From an uncultured Spirochaetaceae bacterium (lineage in GTDB: Bacteria; Spirochaetota; Spirochaetia; Sphaerochaetales; Sphaerochaetaceae), in assembly GCA_944392975.1 (NCBI GenBank), contig CALXYN010000006.1, positions 1 through 60,640 on the forward strand: DNA of 60,640 nt, in the 5' to 3' direction. How positions within the stretch are numbered: the stretch's first letter is position 1; each line of letters starts with the position of its first letter. A program made the translations under genes and the position numbers. Below, piece after piece: positions 52,599 through 60,463 of the stretch. Below the pieces are notes generated by a model. It did not search any database and was not told the DNA's origin. It worked only from the letters and a program-made list of their open reading frames with translations.

Positions 52599-53705
52599 AT
52601 GGATGATTTGTTTCAGCTGAATAAGAAACGTCTGGGTTTTGGCCTTATGCGCCTTCCCAAGGATGGAAATGGCAAGATTGATTTGAAAGAGACGTCAGCT
52701 ATGGCTGATCGTTTCATCGAAAAAGGCTTCACCTATTTTGATACAGCCTATATGTACCAAGGATCGGAGGAAATCTTCAGAGAAGCCATCGGATCAAGGC
52801 ACCCAAGGGACAGCTATACACTCGCTTCAAAGATGGCAGGATGGGCACTATCTGATGATTTCACGCCGGAGAAGATGTTTGAAGAGCAGCTGAGGAGGAC
52901 GGGACTTGATTATTTCGACTTCTATCTTCTGCACAACATCAACAAAGAGCACGTGAAGCTCTATGATAAATATGATGTCTGGTCATACTGTCAGAAACTT
53001 AAGAGAGACGGGAAAATAAGGCATCTGGGCTTCTCCTTCCATGATACGCCGGAACTTCTCGACAAAATACTGTCAGAACATCCTGAGGCAGAGTTCGTGC
53101 AGCTGCAGATCAATTATCTTGACTGGACTAGTCCAAGAGTACAGTCCGGTGGGATTTATGAGGTTGCGAGAAAATACAACAAACCGATTATCATAATGGA
53201 ACCTGTAAAGGGTGGATTACTTTCCAATCTCCAGCCTCAGATCACAGAGCCATTTGCTAACACGCCGGCATCTTATGCCCTCAGGTTCGCAGCAGGACTG
53301 GATGGTGTAATGGCAATTCTCTCTGGCATGAGCACAATGCAGCAGCTTGAGGAGAACGTACGCCTGTTCTCACCTTTCCAGAAATTGTCTGAAGATGAGA
53401 TGAAAGCTGTACAGGAAGTAAAGAAACGCATTGAAAGCCTGCAGGTCATTGAGTGCACATCCTGTCGCTATTGCACCCCTGAGTGTCCTCAGAAAATAGC
53501 CATCCCAGATATTTTCAGAATGCTCAACGATGAAGCTGTAATGAATAACAAGGAAAAGCCAAAAAACGATTACAAGGCGCTGATTGCAGATGGCAAATCC
53601 GGAAGAGCATCCAGCTGCATCAAATGCGGGAAATGCGAAAAAGCCTGCCCACAGAAGCTCCCAATCAGGAAATATCTTGAAAATGCAGAAGACAGTTTGA
53701 TGTAA
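52599..53705 (+). CDS. Aldo/keto reductase with C-terminal ferredoxin domain
   Basis: The 368-residue protein has an AKR barrel (GFGLMRLP, then FDTAYMYQGSEEIF with the catalytic Asp and Tyr; DYFDFYLLHN). A C-terminal domain carries cysteine clusters CTSCRYCTPECP and CIKCGKCEKACP for two 4Fe-4S centres. This oxidoreductase group is common in gut anaerobes; substrates are mostly unknown. It is a single-gene unit. Confidence 0.9.
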   Translation: MDDLFQLNKKRLGFGLMRLPKDGNGKIDLKETSAMADRFIEKGFTYFDTAYMYQGSEEIFREAIGSRHPRDSYTLASKMAGWALSDDFTPEKMFEEQLRRTGLDYFDFYLLHNINKEHVKLYDKYDVWSYCQKLKRDGKIRHLGFSFHDTPELLDKILSEHPEAEFVQLQINYLDWTSPRVQSGGIYEVARKYNKPIIIMEPVKGGLLSNLQPQITEPFANTPASYALRFAAGLDGVMAILSGMSTMQQLEENVRLFSPFQKLSEDEMKAVQEVKKRIESLQVIECTSCRYCTPECPQKIAIPDIFRMLNDEAVMNNKEKPKNDYKALIADGKSGRASSCIKCGKCEKACPQKLPIRKYLENAEDSLM

Positions 53706-53714
53706 ACAAAAATA

Positions 53715-53739
53715 ACGGCTCATGAAAATCATGGGCCGT
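53715..53739. other. Stem-loop after the aldo/keto reductase gene
   Basis: ACGGC-T-CATGA and TCATG-G-GCCGT form an 11-bp stem (one wobble) with an AAA loop. A T-tract exists only on the minus strand, so on the plus strand it is more likely a 3'-end stabiliser or a weak terminator. Confidence 0.55.
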
Positions 53740-53740
53740 C

Positions 53741-53769
53741 TTGCACAGAATTGAAAACACAAGTATTAT
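53741..53769 (+). promoter_or_regulatory. Promoter of tRNA-Leu
   Basis: TTGCAC (53741-53746) and TATTAT (53764-53769) are 17 bp apart, with the tRNA 5' end 17 nt downstream. Confidence 0.55.
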
Positions 53770-53786
53770 CTACTCGTTCATATTGA

Positions 53787-53870
53787 GCCCAGATGGCGGA
53801 ATTGGTAGACGCGCTAGTTTCAGGTACTAGTCTCCGCAAGGTGATGGGGGTTCGAGTCCCCCTCTGGGCA
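53787..53870 (+). tRNA. tRNA-Leu (CAG)
   Basis: The 84-nt class II tRNA has an acceptor stem GCCCAGA/TCTGGGC, anticodon CAG in the loop TTCAGGT with stem CTAGT/ACTAG, a long variable arm and a T arm GGGGG-TTCGAGT-CCCCC. CCA is not encoded. Confidence 0.97.
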
Positions 53871-54262
53871 TTATTCCCTGTTGTTAGTGTTTTTTTTTTC
53901 AGAGAAGGTTCCTTATAATACAAATGAAAATTTCTAATACTACTTAGCCAAGATAAAACCTGAATTCTATTTCACTAACTATGAGATTTCGATACTGAAA
54001 AGCTTATTTGCGACTTCTTTCTCAGGGCAATCCAAGAGTTTCACAAGATATGTTCACTGACGTACAAAGACTGACATTCCCGAAATTCTTCGATTTCTTC
54101 AAATACTCAACATTTACCTTCAAGAATATTATCTTACCCAGAGCCATGTGTATCTTATTGAGCGTCATGCTTTATCAAGAGGAAATCTCCATCATAACTG
54201 TAATAAGTCAAGCTGAACTATAGTCTACATGTTTCATTATCCTTTTTTACCGTAACTTAATA
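53871..54262. other. 392-bp stretch without a recognisable gene
   Basis: After the tRNA there is a run of ten T (about 53889-53898). A 71-codon open frame at 54008-54223 (plus) lacks a ribosome-binding site and resembles no family. Both strands contain short broken frames, which could be a decayed gene, but nothing identifies it. Confidence 0.3.
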
Positions 54263-54277
54263 TGCTATATTCTAAAA

Positions 54278-54351
54278 TAGGTCGGATAACCAAGCCGAAC
54301 AGGGGCGAGTTCCCCGCCGTAGAGCCAGAGGTAGACCTCTGGCAATTTTTA
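54278..54351 (+). ncRNA. Small structured RNA with its own promoter and terminator, unidentified
   Basis: An extended -10 (TGCTATATT, 54263-54271) predicts a start near 54278. The RNA contains GGGG/CCCC at 54302-54315, with an alternative GGCG/CGCC pairing, and a weaker TCGG/CCGA stem before it. It ends in a perfect terminator, GCCAGAGG-TAGA-CCTCTGGC, followed by AATTTTT. The length is about 74 nt. It could be a trans-acting small RNA or a riboswitch-like element ahead of ymdB, but ymdB has its own promoter beyond the terminator. Confidence 0.6.
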
Positions 54352-54450
54352 TGAAAGGGGCTTGTCTTGTCTGTATTGTCATCCATATCGATGAAAGCGG
54401 AAATATCCAACAAGCTTTTGTCATATTCACCGAAAAAACACGACTTAAGA

Positions 54451-54479
54451 TTGCCTATTGCAGAGATTATCGCTATGCT
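54451..54479 (+). promoter_or_regulatory. Promoter of the ymdB-rpoN operon
   Basis: TTGCCT (54451-54456), 17 bp and TATGCT (54474-54479) end 7 nt before the ymdB ATG at 54487, again predicting a leaderless message. Confidence 0.5.
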
Positions 54480-54486
54480 CAACTTC

Positions 54487-55308
54487 ATGATACGGATACT
54501 CTTCCTCGGCGAAGTGACAGGCAGACCGGGAATTACTGCAATCAAGAACGGACTTGCTGCACTCAAAACGGAATATGATATAGATTACACAATTGCCAAT
54601 GGCGAAGGAATGACAAACGGATTCGGAATCGGAAAAGCACATTCCCTCCAGCTTGGAAAACTCGGCGTTGATACAATAACAGGGGCTGAGAAGCTTTTCT
54701 ATAAGGTAGATATGGTCGAGTTCGTACCCAAAGCAGGCTTCATCCTGCGTCCTGCAAATTATCCCCCACTCTGTCCTGGGCATGGATATAGACATGTTGT
54801 CATCAAAAGCAGGAAGTTCGCCATCATCAACATACAGGGAAATTCAAACTTTCCCAGGCAGAATATACAGAATGCTTTCTTTGCAGCTGATAGCATCCTG
54901 AAAAAACTTAAGGAAACAAACCCGGAAGAAATCCCTGTCGTAATCTTCCATGCAGCCACTACTGCCGAGAAAAAGACCATGAAGTTCTATCTTGATGGAA
55001 GAGCTGCTGCTGTAATAGGAACACATACAAAGGTTCTCACAGCAGATGAAGATGTGACAGCAAAGGGAACGGCATATATAACAGACACAGGACGTGTCGG
55101 CTCATTCATGTCAGCAGGAGGATTCGATCCTGAATCTGAAATCAAGAAGCTCAGGTCCCAGCTTCCAATCAGAAGCCAGGAGTGCTGGAATGATGGAGTC
55201 ATCCAGGGAGTTGTCGTAAGCATCGATGAAGAAACAGGAAAAGCCACTCAGATTGAGCGTATAATGAAACATATAGAGATAAAGAGGCCTGATAACAGCG
55301 CATCATGA
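54487..55308 (+). CDS. YmdB-type metallophosphoesterase
   Basis: The 273-residue protein starts MIRILFLGEVTGRPG, the canonical N terminus of the family, with metal ligands in VIFHAATTAEK and GTHTKVLTADE. The product clears cyclic nucleotides or 2',3'-cyclic phosphates and affects biofilm and RNA turnover in Bacillus. An upstream in-frame TTG (54367) would add 40 unrelated residues and is rejected. It leads a chain of six genes each overlapping the next. Confidence 0.88.
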   Translation: MIRILFLGEVTGRPGITAIKNGLAALKTEYDIDYTIANGEGMTNGFGIGKAHSLQLGKLGVDTITGAEKLFYKVDMVEFVPKAGFILRPANYPPLCPGHGYRHVVIKSRKFAIINIQGNSNFPRQNIQNAFFAADSILKKLKETNPEEIPVVIFHAATTAEKKTMKFYLDGRAAAVIGTHTKVLTADEDVTAKGTAYITDTGRVGSFMSAGGFDPESEIKKLRSQLPIRSQECWNDGVIQGVVVSIDEETGKATQIERIMKHIEIKRPDNSAS

Positions 55309-55703
55309 AACAGACAGTGACAATTGAAGAAAAAAAAGGAGAAAGAATCATAGCGGGTTGTGACAAATCGCTTTGCGATGGCTGCAAGGCATCCTTTTTC
55401 TGCACTTCAAAAAAGGCTTCATTCGATGTTCTGAACCCTGATGAAATTCCTCTTGAAAAAGGAGATCAGGCCATCATTGACATGCCACCAAGAAAAACGC
55501 TCTTCACGATATTCATGAGTCTCGGCTTCCCTTTGATTATGTTCATTCCAGGCTATCTCATTGGCAAGGCAATATCTGAAAGTCAGGGCGTTCAGCTTTT
55601 GACATCGCTTGCAGGCGTTGCAGTAGGATTCATCATCTCCGCCGTCTTTTTCCGCCTGAACAAGAAGAAATACACACCGGTGATTGTGGAGAAGAAGGAA
55701 TGA
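55305..55703 (+). CDS. RseC/MucC-family membrane protein
   Basis: The 132-residue protein has an N-terminal cysteine-containing segment (CDKSLCDGCKASFFC, about residues 19-33), then two transmembrane helices (TLFTIFMSLGFPLIMFIPGY and LLTSLAGVAVGFIISAVFF). This matches RseC, linked to sigma-E and SoxR reduction in proteobacteria. The four clustered Cys suggest an iron-sulfur site. It overlaps ymdB and lptC by 4 bp each. Confidence 0.82.
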   Translation: MKQTVTIEEKKGERIIAGCDKSLCDGCKASFFCTSKKASFDVLNPDEIPLEKGDQAIIDMPPRKTLFTIFMSLGFPLIMFIPGYLIGKAISESQGVQLLTSLAGVAVGFIISAVFFRLNKKKYTPVIVEKKE

Positions 55704-56230
55704 AGAGATTGAAAAAGCTGTCCATTCTCCTGTTCACTGCCCTCCTCGTATCCTGTTCCTTCGTAACAGATGATGAAGGAGAGCATGAAAAAGCCGTATT
55801 GCCGGATATAATACTTGAAAACTCCACATACACTCTTGGACAAAGCGGGGAAAGTCCTGTTTATATTGAAAGTACGGAAATGACGTTCTACTCAAAGGAC
55901 AACCGTGCAACTGTTGAGAACATCTCCTTCATTTCATACGATGAAGAGGGAAACCCATCTGTTGAAGGCAGTGCGGGACATGCAGAGATCAACACGGAGA
56001 CGAAAACAATGAACCTTTCTGGAAATGTCAGGCTCAGATCCTCCAGTGGTGATATGATGATAGAAGCTGAGAATCTCATATTCGACAGTGAGAACAATGA
56101 GATAGAAGCTGATGGAGATGTTAGTGTCAGCTCTGAAGATGGAACATTCAGAGGTTCAGGATTCAGAGGGGATTTAAGGGAGGAAGCATATTCCTTCCAG
56201 GTAATAACGGAAGGAATATTTGAACTATGA
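55700..56230 (+). CDS. lptC: LptC-like lipopolysaccharide/lipid export protein
   Basis: The 176-residue protein has a lipoprotein signal (lipobox LLVSC near residue 19) and an all-beta OstA/LptC fold (MTFYSKDNRATVENISFISY, GNVRLRSSSGDMMIEAENL). LptC sits in the inner membrane and hands lipid to LptA. Here it would be lipid-anchored rather than held by a transmembrane helix. It is the first of a consecutive lptC-lptA-lptB set. Confidence 0.82.
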   Translation: MKRLKKLSILLFTALLVSCSFVTDDEGEHEKAVLPDIILENSTYTLGQSGESPVYIESTEMTFYSKDNRATVENISFISYDEEGNPSVEGSAGHAEINTETKTMNLSGNVRLRSSSGDMMIEAENLIFDSENNEIEADGDVSVSSEDGTFRGSGFRGDLREEAYSFQVITEGIFEL

Positions 56231-56850
56231 GAAAAACAGTCCTAACAATGCTCTTGCTCTTCTCCGCGCTCTTTCTCTTTGCTGACAGTATCTCTTTCTC
56301 AGGAGGTACAAGTTCAATTGTTCTCCGTAATGGCAGAGAGAACGTCGTGCTCTCAGATGGAGCTGATGTCACAGTCGAATCCATGAACATCCATGCAGAT
56401 ACAATCACGCTGTCTGGAGAGAACTGGAGATATGTGAGCTGTACAGGAAATGCATCCGTTATTGATGAATCAAGGGGAATTGCAATACGTACATCCTCAA
56501 TATGGTATGACAGGACGGAAGAGAGAATTCTCATCTCCTCTTGGTATGAAATTGATGATACTGTGAATGCTGTAGCAGCTACAGGTGCCGCACTGGAATA
56601 TAACCTGAACGATGAGAGACTGCAGCTGGACAAGGATGTCTCCCTTCTGAAGGACACTGATGAAAACGGAATAATGCGTTGTTCTGCGGAAAGTGTCATA
56701 TTCTCACGAGAGGACAACACTCTCCAGCTCCGTGGTTCTGCAACTGTTGACTGGGATGGAGACAGGTATGAGGCAGAGGTAATAAGTGTGGATCTTGATA
56801 CAGATAGCATTTCTCTTGATGGCAGAATAAGGGGCACGATAAATGGCTGA
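56227..56850 (+). CDS. lptA: LptA/OstA-like periplasmic bridge protein
   Basis: The 207-residue protein has a signal peptide (RKTVLTMLLLFSALFLFADS) and repetitive OstA beta strands such as DADTITL-like HADTITLSGENW, ALEYNLNDERLQLDKDVSL and AESVIFSREDNTLQLRGSA. LptA polymers would carry lipid across the periplasm. It overlaps lptC by 4 bp and lptB by 8 bp. Confidence 0.82.
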   Translation: MRKTVLTMLLLFSALFLFADSISFSGGTSSIVLRNGRENVVLSDGADVTVESMNIHADTITLSGENWRYVSCTGNASVIDESRGIAIRTSSIWYDRTEERILISSWYEIDDTVNAVAATGAALEYNLNDERLQLDKDVSLLKDTDENGIMRCSAESVIFSREDNTLQLRGSATVDWDGDRYEAEVISVDLDTDSISLDGRIRGTING

Positions 56851-57577
56851 GCTCGTTGTTGACCACCTTTCAAAATTCTATGGAAGAAAGCATGTCGTGA
56901 AGAATGTCTCCTTCTCGATGCAGTCTGGGGACATAACCGGACTGCTTGGACCGAACGGAGCTGGCAAGACCACATCCTTTTACATGATTGTCGGATTCAT
57001 AAAGGCAGATGGAGGGTCGGTTGTAATCGATGGCCAGAACATCACGAAACTTCCAATGCACAAGCGCTCAAGACTCGGCCTTGCATACCTTCCGCAGGAA
57101 CCTTCCATATTCAGGAAGCTGACAGTCGATGCAAATATTGATCTGGTGCTGCAGACACAGAAAAACATGACAAAGACAGAGCGCAAAGAGATGCATGAAA
57201 AGCTTATAAATGACTTTGGTCTCGACAAGGTCCGAAGACAGTATGGCTATACCCTCTCCGGAGGTGAAAGAAGAAGGACGGAAATAGCCCGTTCGCTTGC
57301 AACATCTCCGAAGTTTCTGCTTCTCGATGAGCCTTTTGCAGGTATCGACCCGAAGGCAGTCTATGAAATCAAGCAGATCATCAGAAGCCTTGCAGCAACA
57401 GGCATCGGCATTCTGATCACGGACCACAATGTCCGGGACACGCTGGAGATAACCACCACAGCTCACATTATCTCAGATGGTGAGATACTTGTCTCCGGCA
57501 CAAAAGAAGAGCTTCTTAACAATGAAGAAGCCAAGGAAATCTATTTTGGAAAGGATTTCGATAAGGAGTCCACATGA
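56843..57577 (+). CDS. lptB: LptB, ATPase of the lipid export ABC transporter
   Basis: The 244-residue ABC ATPase has Walker A GPNGAGKTTSFYMIVG, the Q-loop region LPQEPSIFRKL, the signature LSGGERRRTEIARSL, and Walker B LLLDEPFAGIDP with the H-loop TDHN. The LPQEPSIFRKLTV segment is typical of LptB. It powers extraction by an LptFG permease that is not in this window. The gene overlaps rpoN by 4 bp. Confidence 0.95.
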   Translation: MAELVVDHLSKFYGRKHVVKNVSFSMQSGDITGLLGPNGAGKTTSFYMIVGFIKADGGSVVIDGQNITKLPMHKRSRLGLAYLPQEPSIFRKLTVDANIDLVLQTQKNMTKTERKEMHEKLINDFGLDKVRRQYGYTLSGGERRRTEIARSLATSPKFLLLDEPFAGIDPKAVYEIKQIIRSLAATGIGILITDHNVRDTLEITTTAHIISDGEILVSGTKEELLNNEEAKEIYFGKDFDKEST

Positions 57578-58950
57578 TTTCCCAAGGCCTCGACCTCTCT
57601 TTGAAGCAGGAGCTGAAGATAAATGCCCAGCTTCTGCAGACTATGGAGACTCTGTCGCTTTCCACAGAGGAACTCAGGGAGAAGATAAAAAAAGAGGCTG
57701 AGACAAATCCTGCAATCATTATTCATGAGAATACAGCATCCTACGACACTCTGGCTTCTCAGTACCGGATGAAAACAGACCGCAGGGAAAACTTTGCAGA
57801 TGATGCGCCTTTCTTTTCCGATGACAAGGAAGAGTCAAACTGGATAGAAGGAATGGTCAGCAAAAGGGAAACTCTGCAGGAACATCTTCTATCTGAACTG
57901 GGAATGATGCAGATGGATGATGATACCAGACGTGCGACTGAGACCCTTATAACATCCCTCGATAGAAATGGATTTCTACCAGCAGAGCCTTTGTTTCTTC
58001 TGAAAAAGGAAGAACAGCCATATGCAGAAAAGGCAACTGAAATTCTACAGAGCATGGAACCTGAGGGTGTGGGGGCCAGAAACTGGAGGGAAAGCCTCAT
58101 AATCCAGGCACGCCTAAAAGGAATGAAGGGTACGGAGCTGGAACTTTTCAAATCCTTTGTGGTGTCTGAACTGGAGAAAATGAAAGCCGGGAAGACAGAA
58201 CAGGTTGCAAGGGAGCTTGGAATAGAGAAAGAAGATGTGGAAGCAATGTTCTCGTTTCTGAAGACGCTCACACCATTTCCTGGCAGGAAGTATGACGGAG
58301 ATTATGACGAGTACATTGTGCCGGAACTCTCAATAAAAAAAGATGACAATGGCCATTTAAGACTGCAGCTAAATAAAAATGCCCTGCCACTTGTTGAAAT
58401 AGATTCCACTTATACAGACATGGCGGCAGAATTCAAAGATGACAAAACAGAAGAAGGAAAAGCTGCGGAAAAATTCATCAAAGAAAAACTTAACAGCGCC
58501 TCAAGTCTGATTAATCAGCTGGAAATGAGAGCCAGCACACTCGAGAAAACTGGTGCTGTACTAATGGAAAAACAGAAGGATTTTTTTCTTATGGGGCCAA
58601 AGTACATGAAAGGCCTTACAATGCAGGAGGCGGCTGCAGAGGTCGGAGTGCATGAAGCCACGATAAGCCGCATTGCCGCTTCAAAATACATCGACACGGA
58701 TTTCGGCATCTATCCTATCAGGATGCTTTTCTCAAACAAGGTGGAATCTGCAAGTGGTGAAAACTACTCCAAGAATGCCGTGAAGGAAATCATCAGTGAA
58801 ATAATAAACACCAATACAACAGGAAAACCTCTTTCTGACCAGAAAATAAGCGACATACTTGCAAAGCGTGGCATCAAAGCAGCCCGCAGAACAGTAAGCA
58901 AGTACAGGCATGAGCTGGATATAGACTCTTCATTCGAGCGTTCTAAATGA
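57574..58950 (+). CDS. rpoN: RNA polymerase sigma-54 factor
   Basis: The 458-residue protein has the Gln/Leu-rich region I (LDLSLKQELKINAQLLQTME), the core-binding domain, and the HTH segment LTMQEAAAEVGVHEATISRI. It ends with the diagnostic RpoN box ARRTVSKYRHEL near the C terminus. It recognises -24/-12 promoters and needs an enhancer-binding ATPase. A matching promoter is seen upstream of the hsp20 pair. lptB-rpoN-hpf is the same order as in many proteobacteria. Confidence 0.97.
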   Translation: MISQGLDLSLKQELKINAQLLQTMETLSLSTEELREKIKKEAETNPAIIIHENTASYDTLASQYRMKTDRRENFADDAPFFSDDKEESNWIEGMVSKRETLQEHLLSELGMMQMDDDTRRATETLITSLDRNGFLPAEPLFLLKKEEQPYAEKATEILQSMEPEGVGARNWRESLIIQARLKGMKGTELELFKSFVVSELEKMKAGKTEQVARELGIEKEDVEAMFSFLKTLTPFPGRKYDGDYDEYIVPELSIKKDDNGHLRLQLNKNALPLVEIDSTYTDMAAEFKDDKTEEGKAAEKFIKEKLNSASSLINQLEMRASTLEKTGAVLMEKQKDFFLMGPKYMKGLTMQEAAAEVGVHEATISRIAASKYIDTDFGIYPIRMLFSNKVESASGENYSKNAVKEIISEIINTNTTGKPLSDQKISDILAKRGIKAARRTVSKYRHELDIDSSFERSK

Positions 58951-59012
58951 ATCTGTAAAACTCTTTTTTCTGTATTTTCAGACATCTCACGGGAAATACA
59001 TCCAATATTCTT

Positions 59013-59041
59013 TTGTGATTTCCCGGATGCTGGGATACAAT
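59013..59041 (+). promoter_or_regulatory. Promoter of hpf with an inverted repeat over the -35
   Basis: TTGTGA (59013-59018), 17 bp and TACAAT (59036-59041) predict a start near 59048. CGGGAAAT (58990-58997) and ATTTCCCG (59018-59025) form a perfect 8-bp inverted repeat, 20 bp apart, whose right arm overlaps the -35 end and spacer. Confidence 0.55.
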
Positions 59042-59074
59042 CTAATCAAGAAAGCATAGAAAGGAGGAAAGCCT

Positions 59075-59371
59075 ATGAATCTTACATTCAGAGGAATCGG
59101 ATTCACACCTACCGAAGAAGACAAGGAGTTCCTTGACAAGAAGCTAAAGAAGCTTTCATTTGCAGATGACTATCTGCATGATCTTGATATCGTAGCAACA
59201 AAGGAAAGCAAGGGCATTGGTTTCCATATCGATGCAACGCTTCATTTTTCATGGAAAAAGGAAAAGGCTGTATCACAGGATGCATATGAACTTTATGAAG
59301 GAATCGAGCTGATAGCAGACAAGATACAGGCTGCAGCAAAGAAAGAGAAAGAAAAGACAATGAAGATATAA
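59075..59371 (+). CDS. hpf: Ribosome hibernation-promoting factor, short form
   Basis: The 98-residue protein matches short HPF/RaiA: MNLTFRGIGFTPTEEDKEFL at the start, a conserved basic patch KKLKKLSF, and DAYELYEGIELIADKIQ near the end. It binds the 30S subunit in stationary phase and stalls or dimerises ribosomes. AGGAGG precedes the ATG. Its position after rpoN follows the proteobacterial rpoN cluster. Confidence 0.93.
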   Translation: MNLTFRGIGFTPTEEDKEFLDKKLKKLSFADDYLHDLDIVATKESKGIGFHIDATLHFSWKKEKAVSQDAYELYEGIELIADKIQAAAKKEKEKTMKI

Positions 59372-59389
59372 AAATACTTTTCTTTCATG

Positions 59390-59414
59390 AGGAGCCTCGC
59401 GGGGCTCCTTTTTC
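59390..59414 (+). terminator. Terminator after hpf
   Basis: AGGAGCC and GGCTCCT form a 7-bp stem with loop TCGCGG, followed by TTTTTC. It separates hpf from hprK. Confidence 0.9.
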
Positions 59415-59440
59415 TTCACTCGTTACCCATCCCTTCTTTG

Positions 59441-59449
59441 TGCTATACT
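59441..59449 (+). promoter_or_regulatory. Extended -10 predicting a leaderless hprK mRNA
   Basis: TGCTATACT ends 6 nt before the hprK ATG at 59456. No Shine-Dalgarno sequence is present. Confidence 0.6.
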
Positions 59450-59455
59450 CGGGCT

Positions 59456-60463
59456 ATGAAGGAATTCACAGTTCTCGATCTTCTTGACCTGGATTTAAAG
59501 GAGCATAATCATCTGCAGCTTACATGCATTGCAGGACGTTCTGGACTTTCAAGGCCCATAAAGAATGCAAAAATAGCCCGTCCTGGCCTTGCTCTTGCTG
59601 GTTACTATGTGGCTTTTTCAGGCAACAGCATCCAGCTTATAGGAAGAAGTGAGCAGTCATACATCAACATGCTTGAAGAGCGAAATGAATATGGGAACAT
59701 CGAAAAACTCTTTGAATACGATGTACCGTGTTTCATTTTCATCGGGGATTACCGGCCTTCAGAGCATTTCGTGGAACTTGCCGAGAAAAAGGCTACAGCA
59801 ATCCTTTCAACCCCGCTTGAGTCCTCGGATTTTTCCAGACGCCTCTATTCGCAGCTTGATGAGGTCTTTGCTGCTACAATGACCATCCATGGAGTCCTTG
59901 TGGAAGTATATGGCATCGGGGTACTCATCACAGGAGACAGTGGAGTCGGGAAAAGCGAGACAGCATTAGAGCTCATAGAAAGAGGACACAGACTCATCAG
60001 CGATGATACAGTCAAATTGAAGAACATCTCAGATTCGTTCCTTGTAGGTTCCGGAGAGAATCCGATGCTTGCCCATCACATGGAGATCCGTGGACTTGGC
60101 ATAATCAATCTGACAAATCTCTTCGGTGTCGGTGCAATAAGGGAAAAAAAGCAGGTTGAGCTTTCCGTATTCCTTGAAGCATGGGATTCCAGCAAGCAAT
60201 ATGACAGAATCGGAGACACACTCACAGATACATTCCTCGGAATCTCCGTGCCAAAGATTGTCATCCCAGTCCGCCCTGGAAGGAATGTCCCTATTCTCAT
60301 CGAAACGGCAGCAAGGAATGAGAGATTGAAGAAACTTGGATATTACTCATCGAAGGAATTCGACCAGAATGTCCTGAAATGGCTCGAGAGCGAGGCTGCA
60401 AGAAAGATGTATTTCAGCAGTGACGATGTCGGTTACGAAGGAGAAAGCGGAATTGATCAGTAA
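59456..60463 (+). CDS. hprK: HPr kinase/phosphorylase
   Basis: The 335-residue protein has the N-terminal HprK domain (about residues 1-130) and a C-terminal kinase domain with Walker A GDSGVGKSETALEL. The family segment EIRGLGIINLTNLFGVGAI and the C-terminal VPVRPG-like VIPVRPGRNVPILIE follow. It phosphorylates HPr on Ser46 and removes that phosphate. An open frame extends upstream to 59387, but MKEFTVLDLLDLDL is the natural start. Its end overlaps ptsH by 11 bp. Confidence 0.95.
   Translation: MKEFTVLDLLDLDLKEHNHLQLTCIAGRSGLSRPIKNAKIARPGLALAGYYVAFSGNSIQLIGRSEQSYINMLEERNEYGNIEKLFEYDVPCFIFIGDYRPSEHFVELAEKKATAILSTPLESSDFSRRLYSQLDEVFAATMTIHGVLVEVYGIGVLITGDSGVGKSETALELIERGHRLISDDTVKLKNISDSFLVGSGENPMLAHHMEIRGLGIINLTNLFGVGAIREKKQVELSVFLEAWDSSKQYDRIGDTLTDTFLGISVPKIVIPVRPGRNVPILIETAARNERLKKLGYYSSKEFDQNVLKWLESEAARKMYFSSDDVGYEGESGIDQ

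Noticed and set aside
54008-54223. 71-codon open frame between tRNA-Leu and the small RNA
   Set aside because: It has no ribosome-binding site, no recognisable domain and an unlikely composition; it is noted only as part of an unassigned stretch.
54367-54486. 40-codon upstream extension of ymdB
   Set aside because: The residues do not resemble the family, and the canonical N terminus starts at 54487 just after a promoter.
59387-59455. Upstream extension of hprK
   Set aside because: It would read through the hpf terminator hairpin; MKEFTVLDLLD at 59456 is the family start.
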